Source: JBGQAS01 sp963699305 (GTDB lineage Bacteria > Chloroflexota > Anaerolineae > Anaerolineales > Anaerolineaceae). Taken from it: DNA of 64,000 bases. Location: positions 1,054,001-1,118,000 of the forward strand of contig OY969431.1 in assembly GCA_963699305.1 (NCBI GenBank), written 5' to 3'. The position numbers and the translations under genes were made by a program. Positions 55,310 through 63,422 of this stretch are shown in pieces (the first letter of the stretch is position 1; each line of letters begins with the position of its first letter). The notes under the pieces are model-generated. The model searched no databases. It had not been told where the DNA came from and worked only from the letters and a program-made list of their open reading frames with translations.

Positions 55310-57073
55310 TCACATCGCTTTTGGGGCTGTGATGCCCATCAAACCCAGCGTATTTTGAAATACTTGTTTTGCTGCTGCAACAAACCGAATCCTGTTGTTC
55401 CGGATATGCTCGTTCTCCTGCAAAACCGGGCATTGCGTATAAAAATCATTGAATGCCTTAGCCAAATTGTAAGCGAGATTTGCAATTTCGAGTGGTCTAA
55501 TATCCTTAGCTGCTCGTTGCACTGTGGCTGGTAACTGAGTCAACAACTCAATCAGCGCGACTTCGGACTGCGTGAGTTCATAATCAGGAGTCATCGATGG
55601 CGGCAAGTCATTACCAAATTTACGTAATATACTACTCGCACGCACAAATGCATATTGGATATATGGTGCAGACTGACCGTCAAAACTGAGAGCGGCTTCC
55701 CAATCGAAAGTAACCACCTTTGTGTTTTCACGTGCCAACATAGGATATCGTATGGAACCAATTGCCACTGCGTGTGCAACAGCATTTTTTTGTTCTGAAT
55801 CTAATTCAGGATTCTTTTCAGTGACAACCGCCAAAGCCCTGCTCGTTGCTTCTCGGATCAATTCCTCCATCAACACGACATTCCCATCCCTGGAGGCCAT
55901 GATGACATTTCCAGGCAGGTTCACCACTTCATATGGGATATGTTGGCATTCTGTCGCATGCTCGAATCCATAAATCTCCAGTGTCTTGAAAACTTGCAGG
56001 AAATGTAACGATTGGCGTACATCCACTACATAATAGGATTTGGTCAGTTTTGGATAATCGAGGAATTTCTGCTGTGCCAGTGCAAGATCCTCTGTGGCAT
56101 ATAAGGCAGTATTATCAGACCGCAAAACCACCAGCACCCGATATTTTTCTGTTTCGTTTCCCAGCAACTCATCCAACTTGACAATCACTGCTCCTGTTGG
56201 TCGCTCATCGATGGCAATCTTTTTAGTGATCAGCTGCTCAACGATTTTTCTACCGGCGTGCTCAAACTCGCTATTAAAATAATACCGGTCAAATGTGATT
56301 CCCAGGATGCTGTACATTTCATCGAAACCATCTAATGACCATTGTCGCGTTTGTTCCCACAATTTGACGATTTCTTCTTCCCGATTATCCCAACGTTTAT
56401 ACAATTCACGGACTTCCACTTCCAATTCGGGATTTTCCTCGAGCCTGCGATTTGCTTCCGCATACAGATCACCCATCCAGCGGGTTGTATCCTTGATGGG
56501 TTTTTCACCCTTGTGCAACTGAATATAGTTCCACAGCCATTTGATGACATGTAAACCGATATCTCCTGGGTAATTCGCGCGGATTACCTCGAAACCTGCA
56601 AATTCCAGAATGCGAGCCAGGGAATCGCCCAGGATGGCACTTCGTAGATGCCCTACATGGAATGCCTTGTGGGTATTGGGTTGGGAAAATTCCACCATCA
56701 CTTGTTGGTCTAGTTTCTTCCCCATGCCAAAATCAGATTTCTCCGCCAAAATGATATCGATCGCTTTTTGTGCGTAGGATGCGGTAGAAAAGTACAGATT
56801 CAAATACCCATTAAGTGATTCAACTTTTTCGAAGACTTCAGGCATTTTGAGGGATTGTGCAATTTCATCCGCGAGTTTTCGTGCATTATCCGCCACATTT
56901 ATTTTTGGATCCTGCTTTGCAGTTTGAGCAACGATCTGAAAGAAAGAGGTCGAGATGCCCCACTTTCCGGAAAACGGGATATTTGTCCACTTAAGGACAG
57001 GTGCAGAAAAACCACGCTCCTTCAATTTCTCGAAAATGATCTTTTCTATCGTTTCTTTCTCGATTTCAAACAT
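55310..57073 (-). CDS. argS: arginyl-tRNA synthetase
   Basis: A 587-residue class-I synthetase. An N-terminal Add1 domain precedes FSQPNTHKAFHVGHLRSAIL (HIGH-type HVGH, near residue 130) and YFNSEFEHAGR; the KMSKS-type loop is the ArgS variant MASRDGNVV. It charges tRNA-Arg. The C-terminal DALR-like anticodon domain (YTQCPVLQENEHIRNNRIRF) is complete. It begins 19 nt after the rpsT terminator, with little room for its own promoter. Confidence 0.97.
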   Translation of the reverse strand: MFEIEKETIEKIIFEKLKERGFSAPVLKWTNIPFSGKWGISTSFFQIVAQTAKQDPKINVADNARKLADEIAQSLKMPEVFEKVESLNGYLNLYFSTASYAQKAIDIILAEKSDFGMGKKLDQQVMVEFSQPNTHKAFHVGHLRSAILGDSLARILEFAGFEVIRANYPGDIGLHVIKWLWNYIQLHKGEKPIKDTTRWMGDLYAEANRRLEENPELEVEVRELYKRWDNREEEIVKLWEQTRQWSLDGFDEMYSILGITFDRYYFNSEFEHAGRKIVEQLITKKIAIDERPTGAVIVKLDELLGNETEKYRVLVVLRSDNTALYATEDLALAQQKFLDYPKLTKSYYVVDVRQSLHFLQVFKTLEIYGFEHATECQHIPYEVVNLPGNVIMASRDGNVVLMEELIREATSRALAVVTEKNPELDSEQKNAVAHAVAIGSIRYPMLARENTKVVTFDWEAALSFDGQSAPYIQYAFVRASSILRKFGNDLPPSMTPDYELTQSEVALIELLTQLPATVQRAAKDIRPLEIANLAYNLAKAFNDFYTQCPVLQENEHIRNNRIRFVAAAKQVFQNTLGLMGITAPKAM

Positions 57074-57091
57074 AGCGGCTGGTATCCTGAA

Positions 57092-57120
57092 AATAAAAGC
57101 GGGAGTTAACGCCTCCCGCT
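57092..57120 (-). terminator. intrinsic terminator/attenuator between rpsT and argS
   Basis: On the minus strand AGCGGGAG and CTCCCGCT pair, followed by TTTTATTTT. It ends rpsT and lies 19 nt upstream of the argS start. Confidence 0.88.
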
Positions 57121-57160
57121 GCTGGTTATTGAGAATTCGAAGATTTCGTAGATTAAAATG

Positions 57161-57427
57161 CTATTTTGCCAGGGAAGCCAATTTTTTCATCAATCTACTT
57201 TTGCGTCTCGCAGCATTGTTTTTATGTACAATACCTTTCTGAGCGGCAATATCAAGCTCGTGAATAGCTTCTAGTGTCGCTTTCTGTGCAGCGTCTTTAT
57301 CGCCTTCTTCGATGGCGGTTTTTGCTTTTTGTACAAAGGTGCGGGCGCGACCGCGATAGACACGATTTTGCACGCGCTTTTTTTCATTTTGACGATTTCG
57401 TTTGATTTGAGACTTGATGTTTGCCAA
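57161..57427 (-). CDS. rpsT: 30S ribosomal protein S20
   Basis: An 88-residue basic helical protein, the normal S20 length: MANIKSQIKRNRQNEKKRVQ at the start, RRKSRLMKKLASLA at the end. The start codon is TTG at 57427 with GGAGGAAATAC in front, a good SD. A TTGACG is upstream. It ends with a hairpin terminator. Confidence 0.97.
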   Translation of the reverse strand: MANIKSQIKRNRQNEKKRVQNRVYRGRARTFVQKAKTAIEEGDKDAAQKATLEAIHELDIAAQKGIVHKNNAARRKSRLMKKLASLAK

Positions 57428-57576
57428 AGTATTTCCTCCGAAAATTCTTGCTTTATTGAACGGTGTAGAATTTTACCAAAGCAACGTCAATTCGTCTAGT
57501 AATTCGATGCACCATGTTATGGACATGAAATTTAATTGAATATACTTAACGGGAGGACCTTAGCCTGGAGGAGTGT

Positions 57577-58731
57577 ATGGATCTACTTCGTTCATTATTG
57601 AAACTGACCTTTCCACACCTTTACAAACCCAATTTTGAACGCTTTCGGCACGCCATTTTAACCAATGAAACAGGTCCGGTGCCGGTTGGTGAGATTTTCG
57701 CTGACATCGATTTTGTTGGCGGATTCTTAAATCAAAGGGTTGTGGACTATTCCAAAATTGCATCCGATCCCGATAAGAAAATATCGCTTCGTGAATATCA
57801 GGATGGATATCGATATATTCACCAGTCCATCGAGTTCTGTCTGAACGCTGGTTGGGATTATTCGTACTCGTTCTCTTTAATCCCTTTCCCTGGCATGGGT
57901 AGCAGTCTGGCAGATAATACTGCAAACTTGGGGAAAGGACGCAAACGCTTCTGGGTGAATGATCGGGAAGGTCCAATAAAGAATTGGCAGGATTTTGAAC
58001 AATATGCTTGGCCAACCGATTTCTCCGGTGTCAATCTCATGTCTCGTATTATGGCAAAAAGGGTACCGGATGGGATGAAAGTGATGGTGATCCCAGGTGG
58101 TGTGTTTGAGTGGACCTCACAGTTGATGGGGTTGGTCAATTTCAGTTACGCACTCATAGATATTCCGGATTTAGTGGATGCGGTCGTCAAGAAGGTGACC
58201 GAAACCATCTATCGTGTTACCGAAGATATCCTTCAGGAACCGAATGTTGGGGGCATCTTTATGGGAGATGATCTTGGATATTTCAGCGGGACGATCATCT
58301 CACCAAAAATCCTGCGCGATAAAATTTTACCGAACACCAAGAAAATTATCGATCTTGTCCACCAAGCAGGAAAGTTGTTTGTCTTTCATTCATGCGGAAA
58401 CATGTATGCAGTCATGGATGACCTGATCCAGATTGGCATTGACGCCAAACACAGCTTCGAAGACAAAATCATGCCTATCGAAGAAGTCTATCAAAAATGG
58501 GGAAAACGTATCGCTATTATTGGCGGATTGGACATGGGTATCCTTGCCAGTGGCACGGAGAAACAAGTTCGTAACCGCTCACGCGAAATCCTTGATATGT
58601 GCGGATTAAAAGGGCATTATATTTTCGGTACTGGAAATTCCGTTGCCAACTATATCCCTATTCAAAACTACCTTGCCATGCTTGATGAACTCCATAAATG
58701 GAACGAAGAGCATTTCGGTTCAGAACTATAG
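57577..58731 (+). CDS. uroporphyrinogen decarboxylase-fold methyltransferase-like protein
   Basis: A 384-residue UroD/MtaA-superfamily protein. The block FHSCGNMYAVMDDLI (HxCG near residue 271) is the zinc-ligand pattern of corrinoid-dependent methyltransferases rather than of heme UroD, which lacks it. The closing YIFGTGNSVANYIP is also typical of this group. It may transfer a methyl group between a corrinoid and a thiol or demethylate a small substrate. GGAGGAG precedes the ATG at 57577. It stands alone before a terminator; no corrinoid protein gene is nearby. Confidence 0.85.
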   Translation: MDLLRSLLKLTFPHLYKPNFERFRHAILTNETGPVPVGEIFADIDFVGGFLNQRVVDYSKIASDPDKKISLREYQDGYRYIHQSIEFCLNAGWDYSYSFSLIPFPGMGSSLADNTANLGKGRKRFWVNDREGPIKNWQDFEQYAWPTDFSGVNLMSRIMAKRVPDGMKVMVIPGGVFEWTSQLMGLVNFSYALIDIPDLVDAVVKKVTETIYRVTEDILQEPNVGGIFMGDDLGYFSGTIISPKILRDKILPNTKKIIDLVHQAGKLFVFHSCGNMYAVMDDLIQIGIDAKHSFEDKIMPIEEVYQKWGKRIAIIGGLDMGILASGTEKQVRNRSREILDMCGLKGHYIFGTGNSVANYIPIQNYLAMLDELHKWNEEHFGSEL

Positions 58732-58742
58732 CGATGGGCTAA

Positions 58743-58772
58743 AAGAAGAGGTTGCATCAGCAACCTCTTCTT
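58743..58772. terminator. bidirectional intrinsic terminator between UroD-family gene and pgk
   Basis: AAGAAGAGGTTGC and GCAACCTCTTCTT form a strong stem around ATCA. It lies between the convergent stops. Confidence 0.85.
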
Positions 58773-58784
58773 AATTCACTTCTG

Positions 58785-59960
58785 TTATTTATCCTGCAGG
58801 GCAGCAAGTCCGGGTAATACCAACCCTTCCAGCATTTCAAGCGAAGCTCCACCACCTGTCGAAATATGAGTGATTTTGTCCGCCACGCCCGATTGCTGTA
58901 CGGCTGAAACTGAGTCACCGCCGCCGATGACCGTGATAGCGCCGCAATCAGCAACTGCTTTGGCAATTGCGAAAGTACCTTCTGCAAATTTGGGCATTTC
59001 AAACACACCCATGGGTCCATTCCAGATGACCGTGCCGGCATTCTTCACGACCTTGGAGAATTTGGAAATGGTTTCCGGACCAATATCCAGGATCCTCCAC
59101 CCTTCTGGAATTGCACCAACCGGGATGATCTTACTATTGGCAGCCGGATCGAATTTATCGGCAATCACCACATCCACAGGCAAATAGAGTTTTGATCCGC
59201 CCATTGCTAAAACTTCCTTGGCAGTGGGTAGAGCTTCATCTTCCACAAGTGAATCCGCTACAGGATATCCTTGTGCCTTGAAAAAGGTGTTTGCCATGCC
59301 GCCACCGATGAGTACACTATCAGCCTTGGATAACAGATTCTTGATGACACCAATCTTGTCACTAATCTTAGCACCACCCAGGATAGCCACAAACGGACGC
59401 TTCGGGTTGTCAATAGTCTCACCGAGATATTTAATTTCTTTTTCCATCAAAAAGCCCGCTACTCCGGGTAAAATCTTTGCAACACCTTCTGTGGATGCGT
59501 GTGCCCGATGGGCAGTTCCGAATGCATCGTTCACATACACATCTGCCAGGCTTGCCAGTTGCTTTGCCATGCCCGCATCATTCTTTTCTTCCTCAGGATG
59601 AAAACGAGTATTCTCGAGGACTAGGATTTCACCTGGTTTAAGCATCTTGGAAGCTTCTTCAGCCTTCGGACCAATGCAGTCTTCCGCAAATTTAACGGGT
59701 TTGCCTAGAAGCTTTGCAAGATGTTCTGCTACGGGTTTCAAAGAGAATTCAAGATCTGCAGCTGTTTTAGGGCGTCCGAGATGGGAACACAAGATGACTG
59801 CTGCACCTTCTTTGAGCAAATACTCGATCGTGGGTATTGCACCCTTGATGCGGGTATCGTCTTTTATTTTTCCTTCCTTGATGGGTACATTGAAGTCTAC
59901 ACGGACAAGGACTTTCTTTCCTTTCACATCAATATCCCTGATTGTCTTTTTATTGAACAT
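58785..59960 (-). CDS. pgk: phosphoglycerate kinase
   Basis: A 391-residue glycolytic kinase interconverting 1,3-bisphosphoglycerate and 3-phosphoglycerate. Motifs: VLVRVDFNVP at the N-terminus, LCSHLGRP, YVNDAFGTAHRAHAS, and VIGGGDSVSAV at the C-terminus. The ATG at 59960 is preferred (GGGAG five bases upstream) over the upstream in-frame ATG at 59972. It is the last gene of the gntR-yvcK-gap-pgk unit. Confidence 0.98.
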   Translation of the reverse strand: MFNKKTIRDIDVKGKKVLVRVDFNVPIKEGKIKDDTRIKGAIPTIEYLLKEGAAVILCSHLGRPKTAADLEFSLKPVAEHLAKLLGKPVKFAEDCIGPKAEEASKMLKPGEILVLENTRFHPEEEKNDAGMAKQLASLADVYVNDAFGTAHRAHASTEGVAKILPGVAGFLMEKEIKYLGETIDNPKRPFVAILGGAKISDKIGVIKNLLSKADSVLIGGGMANTFFKAQGYPVADSLVEDEALPTAKEVLAMGGSKLYLPVDVVIADKFDPAANSKIIPVGAIPEGWRILDIGPETISKFSKVVKNAGTVIWNGPMGVFEMPKFAEGTFAIAKAVADCGAITVIGGGDSVSAVQQSGVADKITHISTGGGASLEMLEGLVLPGLAALQDK

Positions 59961-59990
59961 ATTATCTCCCAAAAGTATATTAGTTATAAA

Positions 59991-60034
59991 AGATGCGCAC
60001 TTTTATCGTTTGAAGGATAAAAACGTGCGCATCT
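59991..60034 (-). other. intercistronic hairpin between gap and pgk
   Basis: AGATGCGCAC and GTGCGCATCT pair, with further pairing of GATAAAA-type bases inside, on the minus strand between gap and pgk; TTTT follows the stem. It could be a leaky terminator or an RNA-stability element that makes gap and pgk levels differ. Confidence 0.65.
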
Positions 60035-60051
60035 CTTATTACTCTGAAAAT

Positions 60052-61107
60052 TTAAAGTTTTGAAGCGATGAGGTCCGCCAGGTCAGCTGTGCGGCAGGAG
60101 TAACCCCATTCATTGTCGTACCAGGCTACCACCTTCACTAGATTGCCGCCCATCACTACATTGGTCGGTAGATCCACGATCGATGAGCGTTCGTCACCTT
60201 TGAAATCGGTGGAAACCATCGGGTCGTTGTACTCACCCTTGGTGACGCCGAGGATACCTTTCATGGGTCCTTCGGAAGCCTTGATGAAAGCTGCGTTCAA
60301 TTCTTCCTTGGTTGTGGCTTTCTCAACCGTGGCGGTCAAGTCCACGACAGACACGGTGGGGGTTGGGACGCGCATGGCGAAACCGTCGAACTTGCCCTTG
60401 AGTTCCGGGATGACTAACGAAATGGCCTTGGCAGCTCCGGTTGTGGTGGGAATCAAGTTCAAGCCGGCAGCTCGAGAGCGGCGCATTTCCTTCTTGTGAC
60501 CCTGGTCGAGGATGACCTGGTCATTCGTATAGGAGTGGATTGTGGTCATCACGGCGTGCACGATTTTGAAATTATCATTCAAAACTTTTGCAGCAGGAGC
60601 CAGGCAGTTCGTGGTGCAGGATGCATTGGAGATTACATGATGCTTGTCGGGGTCGTACTTAGTCTCATTGACTCCGAGTACAACGGTGAAGTCCTCATTC
60701 TTGGCGGGAGCGGTGATGATAACTTTCTTGGCACCACCTTTTTGAATATGGACATTGGCACCAGCTTTGCCTTTCGCAGGATCGCCGATGGCATCCGTGA
60801 AAATCCCGGTGGATTCGATGACGATCTCCACGCCAAGTTCCTTCCATTTCAAATTGGCGGGGTCTTTCTCCGCGAAAACTTTAATGTGCTTGCCATCAAC
60901 TACGATGTCATTATCAATGACTTCCACATTTTTCTTCCATATACCATATGTGGAATCATACTTTAATAGTTGAGCATTCTGCTTGGCGTCGAACAGATCA
61001 TTGACAGCTACCACTTCCAATGAATCAGGGTGGCGCTCGGCGATCGTTTTAAAAACCAGCCGTCCGATCCGGCCGAAACCATTGATACCAACTTTCACTT
61101 TCTTCAT
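60052..61107 (-). CDS. gap: glyceraldehyde-3-phosphate dehydrogenase, type I
   Basis: A 351-residue enzyme. VKVGINGFGRIGRLVFKT binds NAD; ISNASCTTNCLAP (near residue 157) carries the catalytic Cys, and AKAISLVIPELKGKFDGFAM the substrate-binding block. It is slightly longer than the usual 330-340. GGAGGTGAACGT precedes the ATG. It lies between yvcK and pgk, so a glycolytic/gluconeogenic operon is likely. Confidence 0.98.
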   Translation of the reverse strand: MKKVKVGINGFGRIGRLVFKTIAERHPDSLEVVAVNDLFDAKQNAQLLKYDSTYGIWKKNVEVIDNDIVVDGKHIKVFAEKDPANLKWKELGVEIVIESTGIFTDAIGDPAKGKAGANVHIQKGGAKKVIITAPAKNEDFTVVLGVNETKYDPDKHHVISNASCTTNCLAPAAKVLNDNFKIVHAVMTTIHSYTNDQVILDQGHKKEMRRSRAAGLNLIPTTTGAAKAISLVIPELKGKFDGFAMRVPTPTVSVVDLTATVEKATTKEELNAAFIKASEGPMKGILGVTKGEYNDPMVSTDFKGDERSSIVDLPTNVVMGGNLVKVVAWYDNEWGYSCRTADLADLIASKL

Positions 61108-61170
61108 ACGTTCACCTCCAAAAATTTTGTAAATTTTACCATGAGAGTTCCATGGTTGATGATAATTGAT

Positions 61171-62523
61171 TTAGATTCCGTTGCGCTGTGCCAAAGGGCC
61201 GGTTTTTTCCAGATAAAGTTCCATAATTGTATCAGCAAGTTTTTCTTTTTCATGCCGCCAGGGATTATGCGTATCCACAAGCTTTGTTTGATAGATCGCC
61301 CAATGCTGATCTAAATCCTCTTCTGGTTTCACCCAGTCCACACCTTCGGAGAGCGGTCCTTCATAATGATTGTTGCAAACGATGACATCGAAGAGTCGGT
61401 GTCCAAGATGTTTTTCGATCATCCGTACATGATCACCCACATTGAACTTGTCCGTTTCACCTTTTTGGGTTGCTACGTTGCAAATATAGAATTTGAGAGC
61501 CCGACTGGCTTTGATCGCCTCAGAAATTTGTGGAACCAGTAAGTTTGGCAGGAGGCTGGTAAATAGACTTCCCGGGCCAACCACGATCAGGTCAGCACCG
61601 AGGATTGCCTGTATTGCCGGGGGAAACGCAGTTGGATTATTCGGTTCGAGCCAAACACGCTTGATCGTACCCTCCACTTTGGGGATTTCACTCTCACCTT
61701 CCACCCGTTTGAAATGATAAGCTCGTTTGGATTGAACACTCGCTACCAATTGCACATCGTGTAATGTGGAGGGCAGCACCCTCCCCTGGATGGCCAGCAC
61801 TCGACCGGATTCAGCCACCGCCTCCTCGAAACTCCCCGTGATATCGGCTAACGCCGTGATGAATAGATTGCCAAATGAATGTCCATTCAGTCCGGCACTT
61901 TCACCAAAACGGTATTGAAAGACCTGGGTCAGCAACTCTTCATCGTCAGAGAGTGCCGCCAGGCAATTCCTCAGATCCCCTGGGGGCAGGATACCCATAT
62001 TGCGGCGGATTTCACCCGAAGATCCGCCATTGTCTGCCACTGTAACGATTGCGGTAAGGTTGTTCGTATGGAATTTTAGACCCCTCAATAACGTAGATAA
62101 GCCGTTTCCCCCGCCTATTGTGACGATCTTGGGACCGCGTTCTCGTTTCCGGAAAGTGGAAACCGCATCGATTACCGGCTGACCAGGTCGTAAAAACGGT
62201 CGTAATAAATTCCGGTTTAACTGCCAGGTTCCCAGCAAAACAAACGCCAACCCGAGGCCACCGAATATTATTGCCCGAAGGGTTCTATCCAAAAATCGTA
62301 ATGATAAAAATGAAAGGACAGGCAGCCACCAGGTTTCTGGTGCAGTCCGGTAAACATCTAATGCCAGCACCGCAAAACCGAGTCCCAGGAGTGTCGTCCC
62401 AATTAAGATAAGCAATATCCAACGTTTTATCCCGATTCCCGGGATAAACCAGCGTAATTTTTCTTTTATAGCCTGCCAAAAATGGGAGGTTTTATCCGTT
62501 TTTTTGCCTTGCATTTTGCACAA
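61171..62523 (-). CDS. yvcK: YvcK/CofD-like gluconeogenesis factor, membrane-anchored
   Basis: A 450-residue protein. Two or three N-terminal membrane spans (about residues 22-105) precede the CofD/YvcK domain: IGGGNGLSTLLRGLKF, TVADNGGSSGEIR and LPPGDLRNCLAAL, and VGPGSLFTSLLPNL. Soluble YvcK in Bacillus is needed for growth on gluconeogenic carbon and for cell shape; a membrane-anchored form is common in Chloroflexota-like genomes (family knowledge, not checked). Its position next to gap and pgk fits that role. Confidence 0.9.
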   Translation of the reverse strand: MCKMQGKKTDKTSHFWQAIKEKLRWFIPGIGIKRWILLILIGTTLLGLGFAVLALDVYRTAPETWWLPVLSFLSLRFLDRTLRAIIFGGLGLAFVLLGTWQLNRNLLRPFLRPGQPVIDAVSTFRKRERGPKIVTIGGGNGLSTLLRGLKFHTNNLTAIVTVADNGGSSGEIRRNMGILPPGDLRNCLAALSDDEELLTQVFQYRFGESAGLNGHSFGNLFITALADITGSFEEAVAESGRVLAIQGRVLPSTLHDVQLVASVQSKRAYHFKRVEGESEIPKVEGTIKRVWLEPNNPTAFPPAIQAILGADLIVVGPGSLFTSLLPNLLVPQISEAIKASRALKFYICNVATQKGETDKFNVGDHVRMIEKHLGHRLFDVIVCNNHYEGPLSEGVDWVKPEEDLDQHWAIYQTKLVDTHNPWRHEKEKLADTIMELYLEKTGPLAQRNGI

Positions 62524-62564
62524 TGATAGCAGTGTTTGATAACAGCGTCAACAAAAATGGTTCG

Positions 62565-63305
62565 TTACGCTCTGGTCAACCTCATCGTATAACGATAGCG
62601 GTCTCCGCGGTACAAGATTTTTACAAACTCCACAGCTTTCCGCTCCTGTGACCAAAGCACCCGTTCATTTAGCAATAAGGGAGCTCCAATCTTCACCTGC
62701 AAAAGGTCGGCTTCTTCCTTTGTTGCCAACGTTACTTCGAGTGTTTCGTCTGCCGCCCAAGGGATGATGTGAAGTTTCTCCTGAAGGATTTTGTATAAAG
62801 ACCCGGCATTTTCCAATTCCGTTTGAGTGATTATTTGGTCCGGTCGCAAAATAACATATGAAGTTTGCAGTCCAATTGGCAGATCATCACCCAGGCGCAC
62901 TCTCAGGATCTTTAATGCTTTTGTGCCTGCGGATAATTCCAACTTTTTCAAGACATCTGCAGGCGCATCTTCATACGCCATTTCAAGAATTTGTTGACCT
63001 GGTTTGATTCCGCGTTTGATAAGATCTTCCGAAAAGCTAGTCAGTTCCAGCAACCCTTTTTGCAACTTCTGTGGCATGACAAAGGTCCCTCGCCCATGCT
63101 CGCGGTATAAGTACCCCTCATGAATCAATAACTCGATGGCTTGCCGAATGGTTGGGCGGCTGACTTGATAAAGCGTTTCCAATTGCCGTTCGGATGGGAT
63201 GGGTGATTGAGGTGGCCATTCCCTTTTGGTTATTTTTTGGCGCAAAATATTCGCCAATTGGTGATATTTCGGCATTGCATAATATGGATCAATCATGCTT
63301 GACAT
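62565..63305 (-). CDS. GntR/HutC-family transcriptional regulator with UTRA domain
   Basis: A 246-residue regulator. The wHTH is at residues 10-80 (SPIPSERQLETLYQVSRPTI and REHGRGTFVMP) and a UTRA effector-binding domain occupies the rest (SYVILRPDQ, LKILRVRLGDDLPIGLQTS). GAGGG lies before the first ATG. Such regulators sense sugar phosphates or amino sugars. It is divergent from the RpiB-like gene, with a TGGT-N4-ACCA palindrome between, which could overlap its -35 region. The next minus-strand gene is yvcK. Confidence 0.93.
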   Translation of the reverse strand: MSSMIDPYYAMPKYHQLANILRQKITKREWPPQSPIPSERQLETLYQVSRPTIRQAIELLIHEGYLYREHGRGTFVMPQKLQKGLLELTSFSEDLIKRGIKPGQQILEMAYEDAPADVLKKLELSAGTKALKILRVRLGDDLPIGLQTSYVILRPDQIITQTELENAGSLYKILQEKLHIIPWAADETLEVTLATKEEADLLQVKIGAPLLLNERVLWSQERKAVEFVKILYRGDRYRYTMRLTRA

Positions 63306-63342
63306 TTCGCCCTCGGCGTGCTATTATTATGACGTAAAGTCG

Positions 63343-63389
63343 TTATGTGGTCATTACCAGTTATCGTTTAACTTGTTAATACCACATAA
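63343..63389. promoter_or_regulatory. predicted GntR operator and divergent promoter region
   Basis: TGGTCATTACCA at 63348-63359 is a perfect TGGT-N4-ACCA palindrome typical of HutC-subfamily operators. It lies inside a larger inverted repeat, TTATGTGGT (63343-63351) and ACCACATAA (63381-63389). For gntR, a CATAAT-like -10 lies about 16-20 nt beyond, so the palindrome may overlap its -35 and allow autorepression (inference). Confidence 0.75.
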
Positions 63390-63422
63390 ATAGTGTAGCA
63401 CTTTTCAACAGGAAAAAGCAAG

